A stretch of 56,131 nt of DNA from CBDCME01 sp965218865 (lineage in GTDB: Bacteria > Pseudomonadota > Alphaproteobacteria > JAAXGF01), in assembly GCA_965218865.1 (NCBI GenBank), contig CBDCME010000064.1:1-56131 (forward strand), in the 5' to 3' direction. Below, piece after piece: positions 1 through 9,071 of this stretch. Under the pieces are notes generated by a model. The model was not told where the DNA came from. It searched no databases and saw nothing but the letters and a program-made list of their open reading frames with translations. Both the position numbers and the translations under genes were made by a program. The first letter of the stretch is position 1. Every line of letters begins with the position of its first letter.

Positions 1-559
1 CGGCTTGGTGGTCGGAGTAGGCGACGGTTCGGCGCCGGCGGCTCGCGTAGGCTACCTTTACCCGGCGCAGTTTTTCGCCGCCGTAACAGTTGGCCCCGGC
101 GAGCTTGCCGCTCAGGGTCTCCGACGGGCACCACTCGGCCGGGGTGGAAATAACCTTGTCGAAACCGAGTCCGGCGCCGATTTTCTCGACGTAAAAGTCG
201 AGACTCGCCGTCGCCAATACGAGTTCGTCCCCGGCCGCGCGATGGAGTGCGATGGCGTCGCGGGCCCCGGGGCGGACGCCGCTGGCCAGCAGCGTGGCAA
301 CGAATTCATCGATCCAGGAAACCAGCGCCGAACGGGGGTGACCGCCGAGGATGGCGTTCAGAAAACGCTCCTTCAACCAGCCGTTGTCCTTTCCCAGCAA
401 GCCGTACCGAAGGAGCGCCCAGGGCAACCCAATGGTATGAAGCCAGAGGCGAGGCTCGCGCTTGAGATACCCCAGAAGAAAACAGGCGAAGGTATCCCGG
501 TCCGTGATCGTCTTGTCGAGATCGAATATGGCGATCGTCGCGTCGGGCTTGCGAGGCAT
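1..559 (-). CDS. HAD-IB family phosphatase, C-terminus cut off by window edge
   Basis: The protein runs off the left edge, so only about 186 residues are visible. Near the start it has HAD motif I (IAIFDLDKTITDRDT), with the nucleophile and acid/base aspartates of a phosphomonoesterase. Motif II appears as VLATAS around residue 117, and the segment ends at YSDH, the start of the motif that normally continues SDxxxD. This layout fits subfamily IB (phosphoserine phosphatase or phosphatidylglycerophosphatase C types). The substrate cannot be told from the fragment. The start is the ATG at 557-559, immediately ahead of motif I, as usual in the family. It is transcribed away from the aspartic protease gene. 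Confidence 0.85.
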   Translation of the reverse strand, partial: MPRKPDATIAIFDLDKTITDRDTFACFLLGYLKREPRLWLHTIGLPWALLRYGLLGKDNGWLKERFLNAILGGHPRSALVSWIDEFVATLLASGVRPGARDAIALHRAAGDELVLATASLDFYVEKIGAGLGFDKVISTPAEWCPSETLSGKLAGANCYGGEKLRRVKVAYASRRRRTVAYSDHQA

Positions 560-843
560 GGGTTCGGGTCGTCGGGATGGGTTTGCCGGCGCCACGATGA
601 TAGGCGCTTGCCCGGGAATTGGCACCCTGTTCCTCGATCCGTCGGTCGTGGCATTCGCGGGTTTTCAGGCCGCGGTCGACGCGGCGGGGATACCCTTGGT
701 CACCGGGGTGGGGCAGTTTATGCTCAATTCCGTCCAACGTCGCGCTGAAGGCGCATGATGGATCGACCTCGAGACCGTTGCCGCGGGCCCGGACGCGTTG
801 ATACCTGGGAACACCCCGTGATCGTTTTTGGGAACGACGTTTC

Positions 844-1575
844 GTGAACCAGCAGCCGAATCCCTGGGGCCGCCCGCCCCGCTCCCGCCCCACGGCCCGC
901 CGGTGGCGGATTCTGATGATCGCCGTCGTCAGTCTCGTCGTTCTGCTCGCCTCGTGGTTTCCCTCGGCGTTGGACAGCGAGGACGGCATGATGCACGTCG
1001 TCTACCTCGTTGCCCTGCTCGCCCTGGTGTCGACCGGTGTCCTCATCCGACGGCGGACGTCGTTCCGCAGGGGAGCAACCCAGGCGGCGATCTGGTTGGC
1101 GATCGGTGTCGTACTGGTGGCGGTTTACGGTTACCGCTTCGAGCTTGCCGGTGTGCGCGATCGTGTCCTCGGCGAGTTGCTTCCGGGACGGGGGATCAGC
1201 GACGGGTCCGGCGTCGTCCGCTTTCGAGCCGGGGAAAACGGCCATTTTCACGTCGACGCCGTCGTCGACGGTGTATCGATCCGGTTTCTCGTCGACACTG
1301 GGGCCAGCGACGTCGTGCTCAGCGCCGCCGATGCCCGGCGGCTCGGATTCGACCTCGACAAACTCGCCTATAGCCGTACCTACGCCACGGCCAACGGCCT
1401 CATTCAAGGGGCGCCGGTCCGTTTGCACGAAGTCCGGATCGGACCGATCCGGAAGGCCGACGTCGCCGCCTCCGTGAGCGTCGCCCCGCTCTGGCGGTCG
1501 TTGCTGGGGATGAGCTTCCTCGAGCGCCTCGGCGGCTTCGAGATGGCGGAAGGAACCTTGACCCTGCGGCAGTAG
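844..1575 (+). CDS. TIGR02281-type retropepsin-like membrane aspartic protease
   Basis: This 243-residue protein has hydrophobic segments around residues 22-42, 50-67 and 78-95, then a soluble domain. The domain contains FLVDTGASDVVLS near residue 150, the D-T-G catalytic motif of retropepsin-like aspartic proteases, and a later LLGMSFLERL motif typical of the clan AA family TIGR02281 found in alphaproteobacteria. Such proteins dimerise to form the active site and are membrane anchored; the substrate is unknown. The gene stands alone, with an upstream gap of about 280 bp in which I see no convincing gene. Confidence 0.8.
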   Translation: MNQQPNPWGRPPRSRPTARRWRILMIAVVSLVVLLASWFPSALDSEDGMMHVVYLVALLALVSTGVLIRRRTSFRRGATQAAIWLAIGVVLVAVYGYRFELAGVRDRVLGELLPGRGISDGSGVVRFRAGENGHFHVDAVVDGVSIRFLVDTGASDVVLSAADARRLGFDLDKLAYSRTYATANGLIQGAPVRLHEVRIGPIRKADVAASVSVAPLWRSLLGMSFLERLGGFEMAEGTLTLRQ

Positions 1576-1594
1576 ATCGATTTTCAAGGATCGC

Positions 1595-1942
1595 GTGGGG
1601 CCGGTCGCGAAAGCCGCGCCGCGGAGTCTCACCGAAACCGACGACGAACTTCATGTGTCGGCCGAGCTGCCGGGCGTCGACGAAATGGACGTCGAGGTGA
1701 CGCTGGCGGACGACACCCTGATCATCGAAGGGGAAAAGAAAACCGCGCACGAGAAAACCAAGAACGATTGCCGCACGATCCAGCGCTCCTACGGCGGCTT
1801 CTAACCGGTCCTTCCGGTTCCCTTCGCCGCCAATCCCGAAACGGTGACGGCGCCGTTCTACAAGGGCGCCCTTTCGGTCACCCTTCCGAAACCTCCCGAG
1901 GCCAAGAACCGGATCAAGCAAGTCCCCGTGAATTCCGGCTAG
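1595..1942 (+). pseudogene. small heat shock protein Hsp20, broken
   Basis: The reading frame encodes an alpha-crystallin domain: ETDDELHVSAELPGVDEMDV at the N-terminal side, RSYGGF in the middle and SVTLPKPPEA near the end. After GGF an in-frame TAA (1802-1804) interrupts it, and the same frame continues to a natural TAG at 1940-1942. The usual N-terminal 40 or so residues are missing; the frame opens with a GTG at the domain edge. A holdase chaperone is expected of the family, but this copy should give only a truncated product. One substitution would restore the frame across the internal stop. Confidence 0.8.
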
Positions 1943-2222
1943 GGGAATTCGAAATTCCGATACGGGGCGACACGCGATGCCGCCCGCCCGGTTGCCGTGT
2001 GTGGGATCCTTTCCCTCTAGCAATTCCTCAAACCTCGTGCCCGTTTCCATCTGTAACACTGTATCTCGCGATCTTATTGGCTTTTTTTCGTGTCTCTCGT
2101 GACCAGAACTGGATTCTTCGACGGATACGGGCATTGCTACCTGTCGGTAGCAAGTTAAAATGACCGGTGTAGGTAGCACATGAACTGACCGTTTTTAGAA
2201 TCGCTTTAGAAAAACTGGTGGT

Positions 2223-2334
2223 TGGGCCTGTGGGGATGTGGGCGAAGGCGAGCATTTCCCCATGTTCCGTCAGGGACATGGGGGAAGCGCAGCCGCTCCC
2301 CGCAGGGGATCGTCCATATATCCACAGGCCCATC
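2223..2334. repeat. nested inverted repeat at the end of the ISNCY remnant
   Basis: TGGGCCTGTGGGGATGTGG (from 2223) pairs imperfectly with the complement of a segment ending near 2334. Inside is a second hairpin, TTTCCCCATGT...ACATGGGGGA (about 2254-2284). The structure lies directly behind the transposase stop codon and is probably the terminal part of that element, possibly a terminator. The stretch from 1943 to 2222 holds no gene I can identify. Confidence 0.5.
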
Positions 2335-2337
2335 ATC

Positions 2338-3155
2338 TCAGGCGGCCGATTTCGCCTGACCAGCCAGTAGCGTGCCGGCGGTGCGGGCGAGGCAGCGCGG
2401 TCCGGAGAACACGGCGAGCGTGCCGTCGATGTATTCGTGCACCCGGACGGTGGCCCTGACATAGTGGTGGCGATGACGATCGGCGGGGATCTGGAGCGTC
2501 TTTCGGCGGTAGGATACGGTGTTGTCCCTGCCGACGGTGCGTTCTTCCTGGACACACAGGATGTCGGCGAGGCCGGGGCCGATGTAGGGGACGAAGGCGG
2601 TTCCCGGTTCCGCCGCCGGCACCATGAAACGAGCATTGAAGTCGGCCACGAAGGTCTCCTTGAGGAACCGGTTGGCGGCCTCGACGCTGCCGGCCAGCCG
2701 GAGCTCCTGCGGCAGACGCTTCTGCAGGGTACCGAAGAGGCGCTCCATGCGCCCGCGGGCCTCGGGCGAGTACGACGCAATATGCTCGATGCCGAGTTGC
2801 TTGAGGGCTCGGCCCACCTGGGTCGGCCGGCTCTTGTCCACCTTGCCGCCGGCCTTCGGGGTGTGGAAGTAGTGGGAACCTCGATCCGTATAAAACGAAC
2901 CGAACAGGCCCTTTTTCTCGATCGTTTCCTGTAAACCAACTCGACATGGTGCCTTCCTCGTCGACCAGGAAGGCCGAGGTCAACTCGGAGTCCGCGTCGT
3001 CCATGGTGACGATCAGATCCAACTCCCGATCGATCCCCGGAACCCAACGATGGGACGAGCCATCCTGGAACAGCATCATCCCGGGCAACGGCTTGCGGAC
3101 CCGCTTGCGCCGGTGCGCCCCACGCTTTTTCGCCTTCTTCACCTTGCCCGCCGCC
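2338..3155 (-). pseudogene. ISNCY-family transposase remnant
   Basis: Two frames together give the DDE half of an ISNCY-type transposase. The upstream part contains MMLFQDGSSHRWVPG and LIVTMDDADSELTSAF; the downstream part contains FYTDRGSHYFHTPKAGGK, EARGRMERLFGTLQKRLPQ and a C-terminus ending GQAKSAA. The frame changes near 2935-2945. The N-terminal helix-turn-helix half is absent because IS256 copy 1 abuts at 3156, and I do not see the missing half on the far side of that element. It is inactive. Confidence 0.8.
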
Positions 3156-4617
3156 GGCGATGTCCCATGCTCTGTTGAAAAAGGCGAGGCAGGCATGGTT
3201 GGGCTTCGAGGCCAGGCGGCCTCTTTGATGGTTTCAATGGCGCTTTTCGCTTTTGCCTTTTTCACGTGATCCTCGAGGGCAGTTCTGAGGATGGGGAGTT
3301 GCCGGTAGGCCTTGAGGCGACGGAGGTCTTTTGGGCTTCCAGGAGGCCGGCGGCGGTCCATCGCAAGGCCATCTCGGCGTTGCGCCAGCGCTTGACATTG
3401 TGCTGCACCATCCTGACCGTTCCCAAGGCATTCTCGATGGCGTTGGTGCAGGCCAAGGAGCGCCTGAGCTTGGGCGGCAGGCCCAAGCGGATCACGGTGA
3501 GGATCTCATCCAGGCCCTCCAGGATGGAAGCCGAAACGCCGGGGGCCTCGGTCTCCAGGCGGCGCGCCAGGTTCTTCATGAGGCGTTCGGCTTTCTCGGC
3601 ATCGTCTTGGTCCCAGGCTTGCCTGAGCGCCTTCTTGACGCCGGCATGAAGGCTTTCGTCGAGGCGCTCGATGATGTTGCGGCCCTTGTGGACCTGGCAG
3701 CGCTGGAGGGCGGCCACCGGCCCGAAGGTCCGCTTGATCGCCTTGGAGAGCGCCTTGGCGCCGTCGACGATGAAGAGCCGGGGCACTTCCGGGTCGAGGC
3801 CGCGGGCGGTCAGGTTGTCGAGCAGCGCCTGCACCGTGGCGGCATTCTCCGTGGCACCTTCGGCCAGGCCTAGAACATGCTTCTCGCCCGCGCCGTCGAT
3901 GCCAATAGCTGCCAGCAACACGTGATCGCCGACGTGCAGCCCGTCGATCTGGATGACCAGGAGATCGAGATCCGAAAGGTCGCTGGCCAGGAAGGCCTTC
4001 AGCTTCTTGCGCGTCATGGCCACGAAGCGCCGCGAGACCGCGGACTTCGAGGTCGCATCGCCCGCGCGTGCCGGCAAGTCGCCGCTGGCCTCGCCGGGCA
4101 GGCGCACGGCGCCCGCGTACTTGCGGGTCGAAACCGTAAGCAGCATGATGTTCATCGCCCAGGACTGCAAAAGCGCCGGGTCCGAGAGCAACTCCCAGCT
4201 CGGCAAGCTCATCTCCTTGCCCGCAAGATCGCGCACCCGCGGGCGCGTCAGCTTCACCTTGCCCCCGTGATAGGCAATCTCGCTCTGGGTTGTCCCCCAG
4301 CGATGGCCCTGCCGCTCGGCCGTGCGGGCGTGGCGCGCTCCGCAGAGCACCTCGCTATCCTCGTCCAGCATCTCGCCCAGGGTCTCCACCCCGGCCAACA
4401 GGCAAAAGCGATCCACGCTCATGCGCAGATCATCAAAAGCCTCCGGCAAGGCCGGCGGCAACAGCGGAAGCGGGATCTCCAACAGTTTCGAAAGGCGGCT
4501 GTTCCGTGTAGTCTTGGTCATGGCGTCGTTCTCCTTGATGGATTCAACACCCAGAGCCTAACGGTTCCAGGCGAATGACGCCTACCTCACTTTTTCAACA
4601 TCAGCCGGGACATTGCC
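3156..4617 (-). mobile_element. IS256-family element, copy 1 (1462 bp)
   Basis: The bounds come from comparison with the second copy at 53665-55126. The two agree from GGCGATGTCCC at the left to GGGACATTGCC at the right and diverge outside. These ends are imperfect terminal inverted repeats sharing TGTCCC and TGTTGAAAAAG. Flanks are CCGCCGCC on the left and CCAAACGG on the right, so there is no target duplication, unlike copy 2. This suggests a recombination or deletion at one end after insertion. Confidence 0.85.
3262..4521 (-). CDS. IS256-family (mutator type) transposase, copy 1
   Basis: This 419-residue protein fits the family length and reads through without interruption. It shows the catalytic triad context: IQIDGLHVG (first Asp), LFIVDGAKAL (second Asp) and TNAIENALG (Glu), with RCQVHKGRNI between the last two. 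It differs from copy 2 by very few residues (for example Gly versus Arg in KYAGAVRL, and Glu versus Gly in LLEIPLPL). It should be functional on sequence grounds. Confidence 0.92.
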   Translation of the reverse strand: MTKTTRNSRLSKLLEIPLPLLPPALPEAFDDLRMSVDRFCLLAGVETLGEMLDEDSEVLCGARHARTAERQGHRWGTTQSEIAYHGGKVKLTRPRVRDLAGKEMSLPSWELLSDPALLQSWAMNIMLLTVSTRKYAGAVRLPGEASGDLPARAGDATSKSAVSRRFVAMTRKKLKAFLASDLSDLDLLVIQIDGLHVGDHVLLAAIGIDGAGEKHVLGLAEGATENAATVQALLDNLTARGLDPEVPRLFIVDGAKALSKAIKRTFGPVAALQRCQVHKGRNIIERLDESLHAGVKKALRQAWDQDDAEKAERLMKNLARRLETEAPGVSASILEGLDEILTVIRLGLPPKLRRSLACTNAIENALGTVRMVQHNVKRWRNAEMALRWTAAGLLEAQKTSVASRPTGNSPSSELPSRIT

Positions 4618-5024
4618 CCAAACGGCGCCCCGGACTCTGGAGAATGACATCGCAGATGGCCTGTCTCGCGATAATCGAGCGCGACGCCTTTATTCCGTTC
4701 TTGTTTGGCGGGATACTGACAGTAAAGATCAAGGAACACCACCGTCTTCGCAGCACACCAAATGGAAACCTCATCCCACCCGAAGAACTGTTCATAGGAA
4801 TTGAGAGGGCTAGCGAAGGAAATTCCAGTTTGAGTGATGGTTTCGGCCGAAGAATTTAATGGTACAATTGGATCGATAAATTCGAGTATGTTTTATGGCA
4901 GCATTATGGTGCTATTCCGAAAAATATTCCCAACAACCTTGATCTCGTATTTATTTCAAGATTCACATCCGTATACAAGATCCGAAATCGTTAGTATTAT
5001 GTGGTGGCTCTTAGTCTCGCGGCC
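4618..5024. other. AT-richer stretch between IS elements, no gene assigned
   Basis: About 400 bp between IS256 copy 1 and an IS1595 tail. Base composition is visibly AT-richer than the core genes. Short open frames exist on both strands, but none has a ribosome-binding site or a protein motif I recognise. It is probably leftover sequence from earlier insertions. Confidence 0.5.
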
Positions 5025-5134
5025 TACGCGGAACCTACCACGCTATTCGTCCCAAGCACGTCCCACGATCCCTGGCGCGGTTCGAATACCGTTTTAATCG
5101 CCGCTACCGCTTGGACGGGATGATCCACCGTCTC
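5025..5134 (+). pseudogene. C-terminal tail of an IS1595-family transposase
   Basis: The segment encodes YHAIRPKHVPRSLARFEYRF followed by NRRYRLDGMIHRL in one frame. It matches, at roughly 80 percent by eye, the C-terminal end of the IS1595 transposase at 18556-19493. It is cut off at its 3' side by IS630 copy A, whose target TA is at 5140-5141. It keeps the TACCACG bases missing from the larger copy. Confidence 0.75.
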
Positions 5135-5141
5135 ACTAATA

Positions 5142-6305
5142 CCAACCGCCCCAGAGTTTGACTCGCGCAAAGGTTTACACGCTAGGTTTTGTGTGATTCA
5201 AGGTTGTTGGCAACAAGGGAGTGTGTTCAATGCCAACGATTCCTTTGCGAAACGACTTTGATGCTGAAAGAGTCCGTGTTCTTGCGGCACGGAGCGATGA
5301 TGGGAACCAGGCGCGACGGCTTTTGTCGATGGCGGCCATCTACGATGGGATGGATCGAGCGTGCGCGGCGGGTATTGGCGGCATGGATCGGCAGACGTTG
5401 CGGGACTGGGTTCACCGGTTCAACGCGGGAGGTCCGGCCGGTCTGATCGACCGCAAGCCGAACGGGGCGTCGCGTCGGTTGACGCCGTCGCAAATGGCGG
5501 CGCTTTCGCGGGCTATCGAGGCCGGTCCCGATCCCGAACGGGATGGGGTCGTGCGCTGGCGCTGCATCGATCTCAAGCAACTGATCCGAACGCGCTTCGG
5601 CGTGGACTATCACGAGCGGAGCGTCGGCAAGCTGCTGGCCGCGCTCGGGTTCTCGCATATTTCCGCGCGCCCGCGCCACGTCGGCCAGGATGCGCGGGCA
5701 CAGGAGGAATTTAAAAAAAAGTTTTCCCGAACACTTGGCGAAAATCGTAGCGGCACAGCCACCGGACACGCCCATCGAGGTTTGGTTTCAAGATGAAATG
5801 CGCGTCGGCCAGAAGAACAGCCTGGTGCGCCAGTGGGCCCCAAAGGGATCGCGCCCGCGCCAGGTCAAGGACCTACGGACCTCTTCGGCGTATCTCTTCG
5901 GCGCCATCTGCCCCGAGCGCGGTGAGGGCGCGGCGCTGGTCATGCCGCGCGCCAATACTGAAGCCATGGACCTGCATCTCGAGGAAATCAGCCGGGCCGT
6001 TGCCCCAAACGCCCATGCCGTCGTGCTGCTCGACCAAGCCGCATGGCACACCACTGCCAAACTCGGCATCCCGGAGAACATCTCCCTCGTGCCTTTGCCA
6101 CCCAAGTCCCCGGAGCTCAATCCCGCCGAAAATGTCTGGCAATACCTCCGCCAGAACTGGCTCTCCAATCGTGTCTTCGACTCCTATGAAGCCATCGTCG
6201 AGGCCTCTTGCCAAGCCTGGAACAACCCGACCGACCAACCTTGGAAGATCATGTCCATCGGCCTCAGAGCGTGGGCTCGCACAAGTCAATGTTAAGGGCG
6301 GTTGG
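5142..6305 (+). mobile_element. IS630-family element, copy A (1164 bp)
   Basis: The ends are CCAACCGCCC and GGGCGGTTGG, with a TA dinucleotide outside each, as expected for IS630 insertion into TA. Copies B (10291-11454) and C (29187-30350) have the same length and near-identical sequence. The left flank is an IS1595 tail and the right flank is half of a MITE-like repeat, so the site is composite and may have rearranged. Confidence 0.92.
5230..6295 (+). CDS. IS630-family transposase, two frames joined by slippage, copy A
   Basis: Frame 1 (from the ATG at 5230) carries the helix-turn-helix half, with MDRQTLRDWVHRFNAGG. Frame 2 carries the DDE half: VWFQDEMRVGQ, VVLLDQAAWHT and SPELNPAENVWQYLR supply the two Asp and the Glu. 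The frames meet at a run of eight A (5713-5720) within a long overlap. Joining needs a +1 (or -2) change, most easily made by RNA polymerase slippage on the A-run. The same arrangement in all three copies argues for programmed slippage rather than decay. Confidence 0.88.
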
Positions 6306-6319
6306 TATTAAATGGTACA

Positions 6320-6351
6320 GGGAGAGGGCCGGTGCCGCGAGTTTTCGAACA
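6320..6351. repeat. partial MITE-like repeat (half element)
   Basis: GGGAGAGGGCCGGTGCCGCG followed by AGTTTTCGAACA is the complement of the outer half of the palindromic repeat found whole at 19618, 27299 and 45510. The other half is missing where IS630 copy A abuts. It begins 5 bp from the stop codon of the nuclease gene, on that gene's downstream side. Confidence 0.7.
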
Positions 6352-6356
6352 TCCCC

Positions 6357-7043
6357 TTAGGGGATGGCCGGAATCCACCCTGCGCTACGGGCTTCCTCGA
6401 CGCTGCAGAACCAGCGCTCGCCTTTCGCAACGTCGATTTTCACCTTGTTGTAGGCACGATCGCCGGGAGGGTAGAAAACCCGTACTCCCGATGGGTGGAT
6501 CGCCCCCTTGATCGCGCAGTTCCCCGACGGCGCGTCGCTGGACTTGAGATGCCACATGCGCACACCGTCCCGCCAATCGGCGGGGGTGATGAACTCGCCC
6601 CGCCACATGCCCTTGCCCGCGGTTTCGGCCGAGGTCAGTTCCTCGGCGAATTCCTCCGCGAACTCCGGTTCCGGTAGGGCCCAACCCTCGGAAACCATCC
6701 AGGCGTTCAGGTTGAGGTCGCCGGCGCGACAAACCGCGACGGCCCGACCGTGTCGGTCGGTCGTCTTCCAGTCACAGCGGACCACGCCCTTGCTGATGCG
6801 GCGGGATAGGGCGAAGGTGGCCCGGCGTCCGCATTGCCAGTTCTGCCCCTTGATCCGGCAGATCTGTCTTTGCTCGAGGGCATCGATACCCTTCAAACGA
6901 ATGCTCTGACTCCCAGCGTAGAGCGTATTCCCGTCGATGACCCGAATCGTTTTCTTGACCGGGGGCGGTTGGTTCTCGGCCTGGGCCAGGGGCGGCGTTA
7001 CGACGCAAGCCCACAGAGCCACGGAAAGGGCCAATCGGTACAT
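6357..7043 (-). CDS. exported thermonuclease-like (SNase domain) protein
   Basis: This 228-residue protein has a clear signal peptide (to about residue 22, VTPPLAQAE). The SNase-fold domain contains IRVIDGNTLYAGSQSIRLKG and a DRHGRAVAVC segment, followed by AWMVSEGWALP. The family cleaves nucleic acid outside the cytoplasm, using Arg-Glu-Arg catalytic residues. Here RLKGID carries the first Arg, while the usual acidic residue next to the following motif is less clear. After the nuclease domain is a Cys-containing tail (GNCAIKG... RWFCSVEEARSAGW) like those appended to other proteobacterial SNase proteins. It is divergent from fliL, with about 200 bp between them. Confidence 0.8.
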   Translation of the reverse strand: MYRLALSVALWACVVTPPLAQAENQPPPVKKTIRVIDGNTLYAGSQSIRLKGIDALEQRQICRIKGQNWQCGRRATFALSRRISKGVVRCDWKTTDRHGRAVAVCRAGDLNLNAWMVSEGWALPEPEFAEEFAEELTSAETAGKGMWRGEFITPADWRDGVRMWHLKSSDAPSGNCAIKGAIHPSGVRVFYPPGDRAYNKVKIDVAKGERWFCSVEEARSAGWIPAIP

Positions 7044-7249
7044 ACCCGCGCTCCTGCCAATCCCACGATCCCGCGTGCCGGATCGATGAACCTAGGTGGG
7101 ATTCGACCGCGAGTCTATCACGGCAGCGTTCCCCGTTGGCCCGGATAAACCCCTTATTAACCAATCAACACCTAATCTCGGGCGCGGTTTCGACCGTTTC
7201 TGTCAGTGAAACACGGAAAGGACCCCGGCGGCGTTCGAGGGATCCCTTG

Positions 7250-7789
7250 ATGAGCGAAAATCCGGAATCCGAATCGCAAGAGGAAACCACCGGCGACGGG
7301 GGCGAGGAAACACCCGCCGAAACCAAGAAATGGAGCGGTAAGAAGCTCACCCTCTTCGTTTTTTTGCCGGTTGTGGTTGTCATCGGCGCCGGGGCGGGGG
7401 CCTTTTTCAGCGGCTTGTTCGATTCGGGGCCCATGGAGGCCGAATCCGGCGTCGAAGCCGGAGTCGTCGCCAATTCGAGCCAGGAAGCCGTGTTTTACGA
7501 TCTGCCGGACATGCTCGTGAATTTGAACACCGGCAGCAAGAAAAAGGCTTACCTCAAGCTCGCCATCAGTCTCGAACTGAACCATTTTAGTGACATTTCC
7601 AACATCGAGCGCGTCCTTCCGCGGATCATGGACAGTCTCCAGATTTTCGTCCGGGAAATGCGGTCCGAGGATCTGACCGGCTCGGCCGGCATGTATCGCC
7701 TGAAGGAGGAAATCCTCCGGCGCGCGAACATTGCCGTCCACCCGATTCAGATCAAGGACGTGCTCTTCAAGGAACTTCTCATTCAGTAG
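7250..7789 (+). CDS. fliL: flagellar basal body protein FliL
   Basis: A 179-residue protein with an acidic N-terminal tail, one transmembrane helix at about residues 30-51 (KLTLFVFLPVVVVIGAGAGA) and a periplasmic domain containing LPDMLVNLNTG and LKLAISLELNHF, typical of FliL. FliL associates with the stator and supports torque. The ATG at 7250 is preferred because GAGGGA lies just upstream and the tail length fits; an in-frame upstream extension has no such site. It opens the flagellar block, and the roughly 200 bp before it is the likely promoter region, though I cannot identify boxes with confidence. Confidence 0.9.
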   Translation: MSENPESESQEETTGDGGEETPAETKKWSGKKLTLFVFLPVVVVIGAGAGAFFSGLFDSGPMEAESGVEAGVVANSSQEAVFYDLPDMLVNLNTGSKKKAYLKLAISLELNHFSDISNIERVLPRIMDSLQIFVREMRSEDLTGSAGMYRLKEEILRRANIAVHPIQIKDVLFKELLIQ

Positions 7790-7805
7790 GTAGAAACGAC
7801 GATAA

Positions 7806-9071
7806 ATGCCAGATCCCGAAACGGAAAAAGAAGAATCCAAGGCCGCGCGATCGGCGGGCGGCGGCTCAAAAGCCGACCCCAACGAGGCAATGGCGGACGG
7901 CGAGGTTGACCCCAACGAAGCAATGGCGGCCGAATGGGCGGCCATGGCCGAGCCCGAAGCGGCCTCCGATGACAACGGGCTGGGCGATGACGAGAATGAC
8001 CGCATGGCGGCCGAATGGGCCGCGCAAGTCGAGGAAGACGCCGCCGGCGGCGACGAGGATACGCTGTTCGGGACGGCGGGCGTGCTGGGTGGCGGCGTCG
8101 GCCAGCCCACACGAGTGCTCAACCAGGATGAAATCGACAGCCTGCTCGGATTCGATCAGGACGACGACGAGCAGTCCCAGACGGGAATCCAAGTCGTCCT
8201 CGACAGTGGGATGGTTTCCTACGAGCGGCTGCCCATGCTCGATGTCGTTTTCGATCGTTTGGTTCGAACGATGACGACGTCTTTGCGCAACTTCACCTCC
8301 GAGAACGTGGAGGTATTGCTCGATTCACTGACCTCGGCCCGATTCGGCGACTATCTGAACTCGATCCCGCTGCCGGCCATGTTGGCCGTGTTCGAGGCCG
8401 ATGAATGGGACAACTATGCCCTCTTGACGGTCGACAGCGCCCTAATCTATTCCGTCGTCGACGTACTCCTTGGCGGGCGCCACTCCTCCACCACGACACG
8501 CGTCGAGGGACGCCCCTACACGACGATCGAGCGCAACCTTGTCGAGCGCATGGTCCACGTTATCCTGGCCGATCTCGGCGCCGCCTTCGATCCCCTGACA
8601 CCGGTGAATTTCCGCTTCGACCGCCTTGAGACCAACCCGCGTTTCGCGGCCATTGCTCGGCCCGGCAACGCGGCCTTTCTGGTCACGATGCGCATCGATA
8701 TGGAAGACAGGGGGGGCAAGCTCGAAATGATCCTCCCCTACGCGACCCTAGAGCCGATCCGAGAACTCCTCCTGCAAATGTTCATGGGCGAGAAATTTGG
8801 CCGCGACGCCATCTGGGAAACCCACCTGGCGGAAGAGCTGTGGCGAACCGACGTCGAGATCGAGGCGGTACTCGACGAACAAACATTGCCGCTCAAGAAG
8901 ATCGCCAACCTTCGCCTCGGCGATGTCTTCCAGCTCAACGCGCGGCCCGACACCAGCGTCCTCCTGCGTTGCGGCGGTGTCCCCATGGTGTCCGGGAAAA
9001 TGGGACGCAAGGGAAACAATATCGCCATCTGCGTCGACAAGCTGTCCAGTGAATTGAGGGCGCGACGGTGA
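7806..9071 (+). CDS. fliM: flagellar motor switch protein FliM
   Basis: This 421-residue FliM is longer than usual (about 330-340) because of an acidic N-terminal extension with repeated PNEAMA and MAAEWAA motifs (residues about 25-78). The CheY-binding segment LNQDEIDSLLG lies near residue 105, followed by the middle domain (YERLPMLDVVFDRLVR) and the C-terminal SpoA domain (LRLGDVFQLN, VSGKMGRKGNNIAI). It forms the C-ring and receives phospho-CheY. The stop overlaps the next gene's GTG start by 3 bp. Confidence 0.95.
   Translation: MPDPETEKEESKAARSAGGGSKADPNEAMADGEVDPNEAMAAEWAAMAEPEAASDDNGLGDDENDRMAAEWAAQVEEDAAGGDEDTLFGTAGVLGGGVGQPTRVLNQDEIDSLLGFDQDDDEQSQTGIQVVLDSGMVSYERLPMLDVVFDRLVRTMTTSLRNFTSENVEVLLDSLTSARFGDYLNSIPLPAMLAVFEADEWDNYALLTVDSALIYSVVDVLLGGRHSSTTTRVEGRPYTTIERNLVERMVHVILADLGAAFDPLTPVNFRFDRLETNPRFAAIARPGNAAFLVTMRIDMEDRGGKLEMILPYATLEPIRELLLQMFMGEKFGRDAIWETHLAEELWRTDVEIEAVLDEQTLPLKKIANLRLGDVFQLNARPDTSVLLRCGGVPMVSGKMGRKGNNIAICVDKLSSELRARR

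Noticed and set aside
560..843. Short open frames between the HAD and protease genes
   Set aside because: They are continuations of antisense frames with no start signals or motifs.
724..1632. A 302-codon minus-strand frame across the aspartic protease gene
   Set aside because: The plus strand has the DTGAS protease with membrane helices; the minus frame has no recognisable features.
4618..5024. The missing N-terminal half of the ISNCY transposase across IS256 copy 1
   Set aside because: None of the six frames shows the expected helix-turn-helix region, so copy 1 does not simply split that element.
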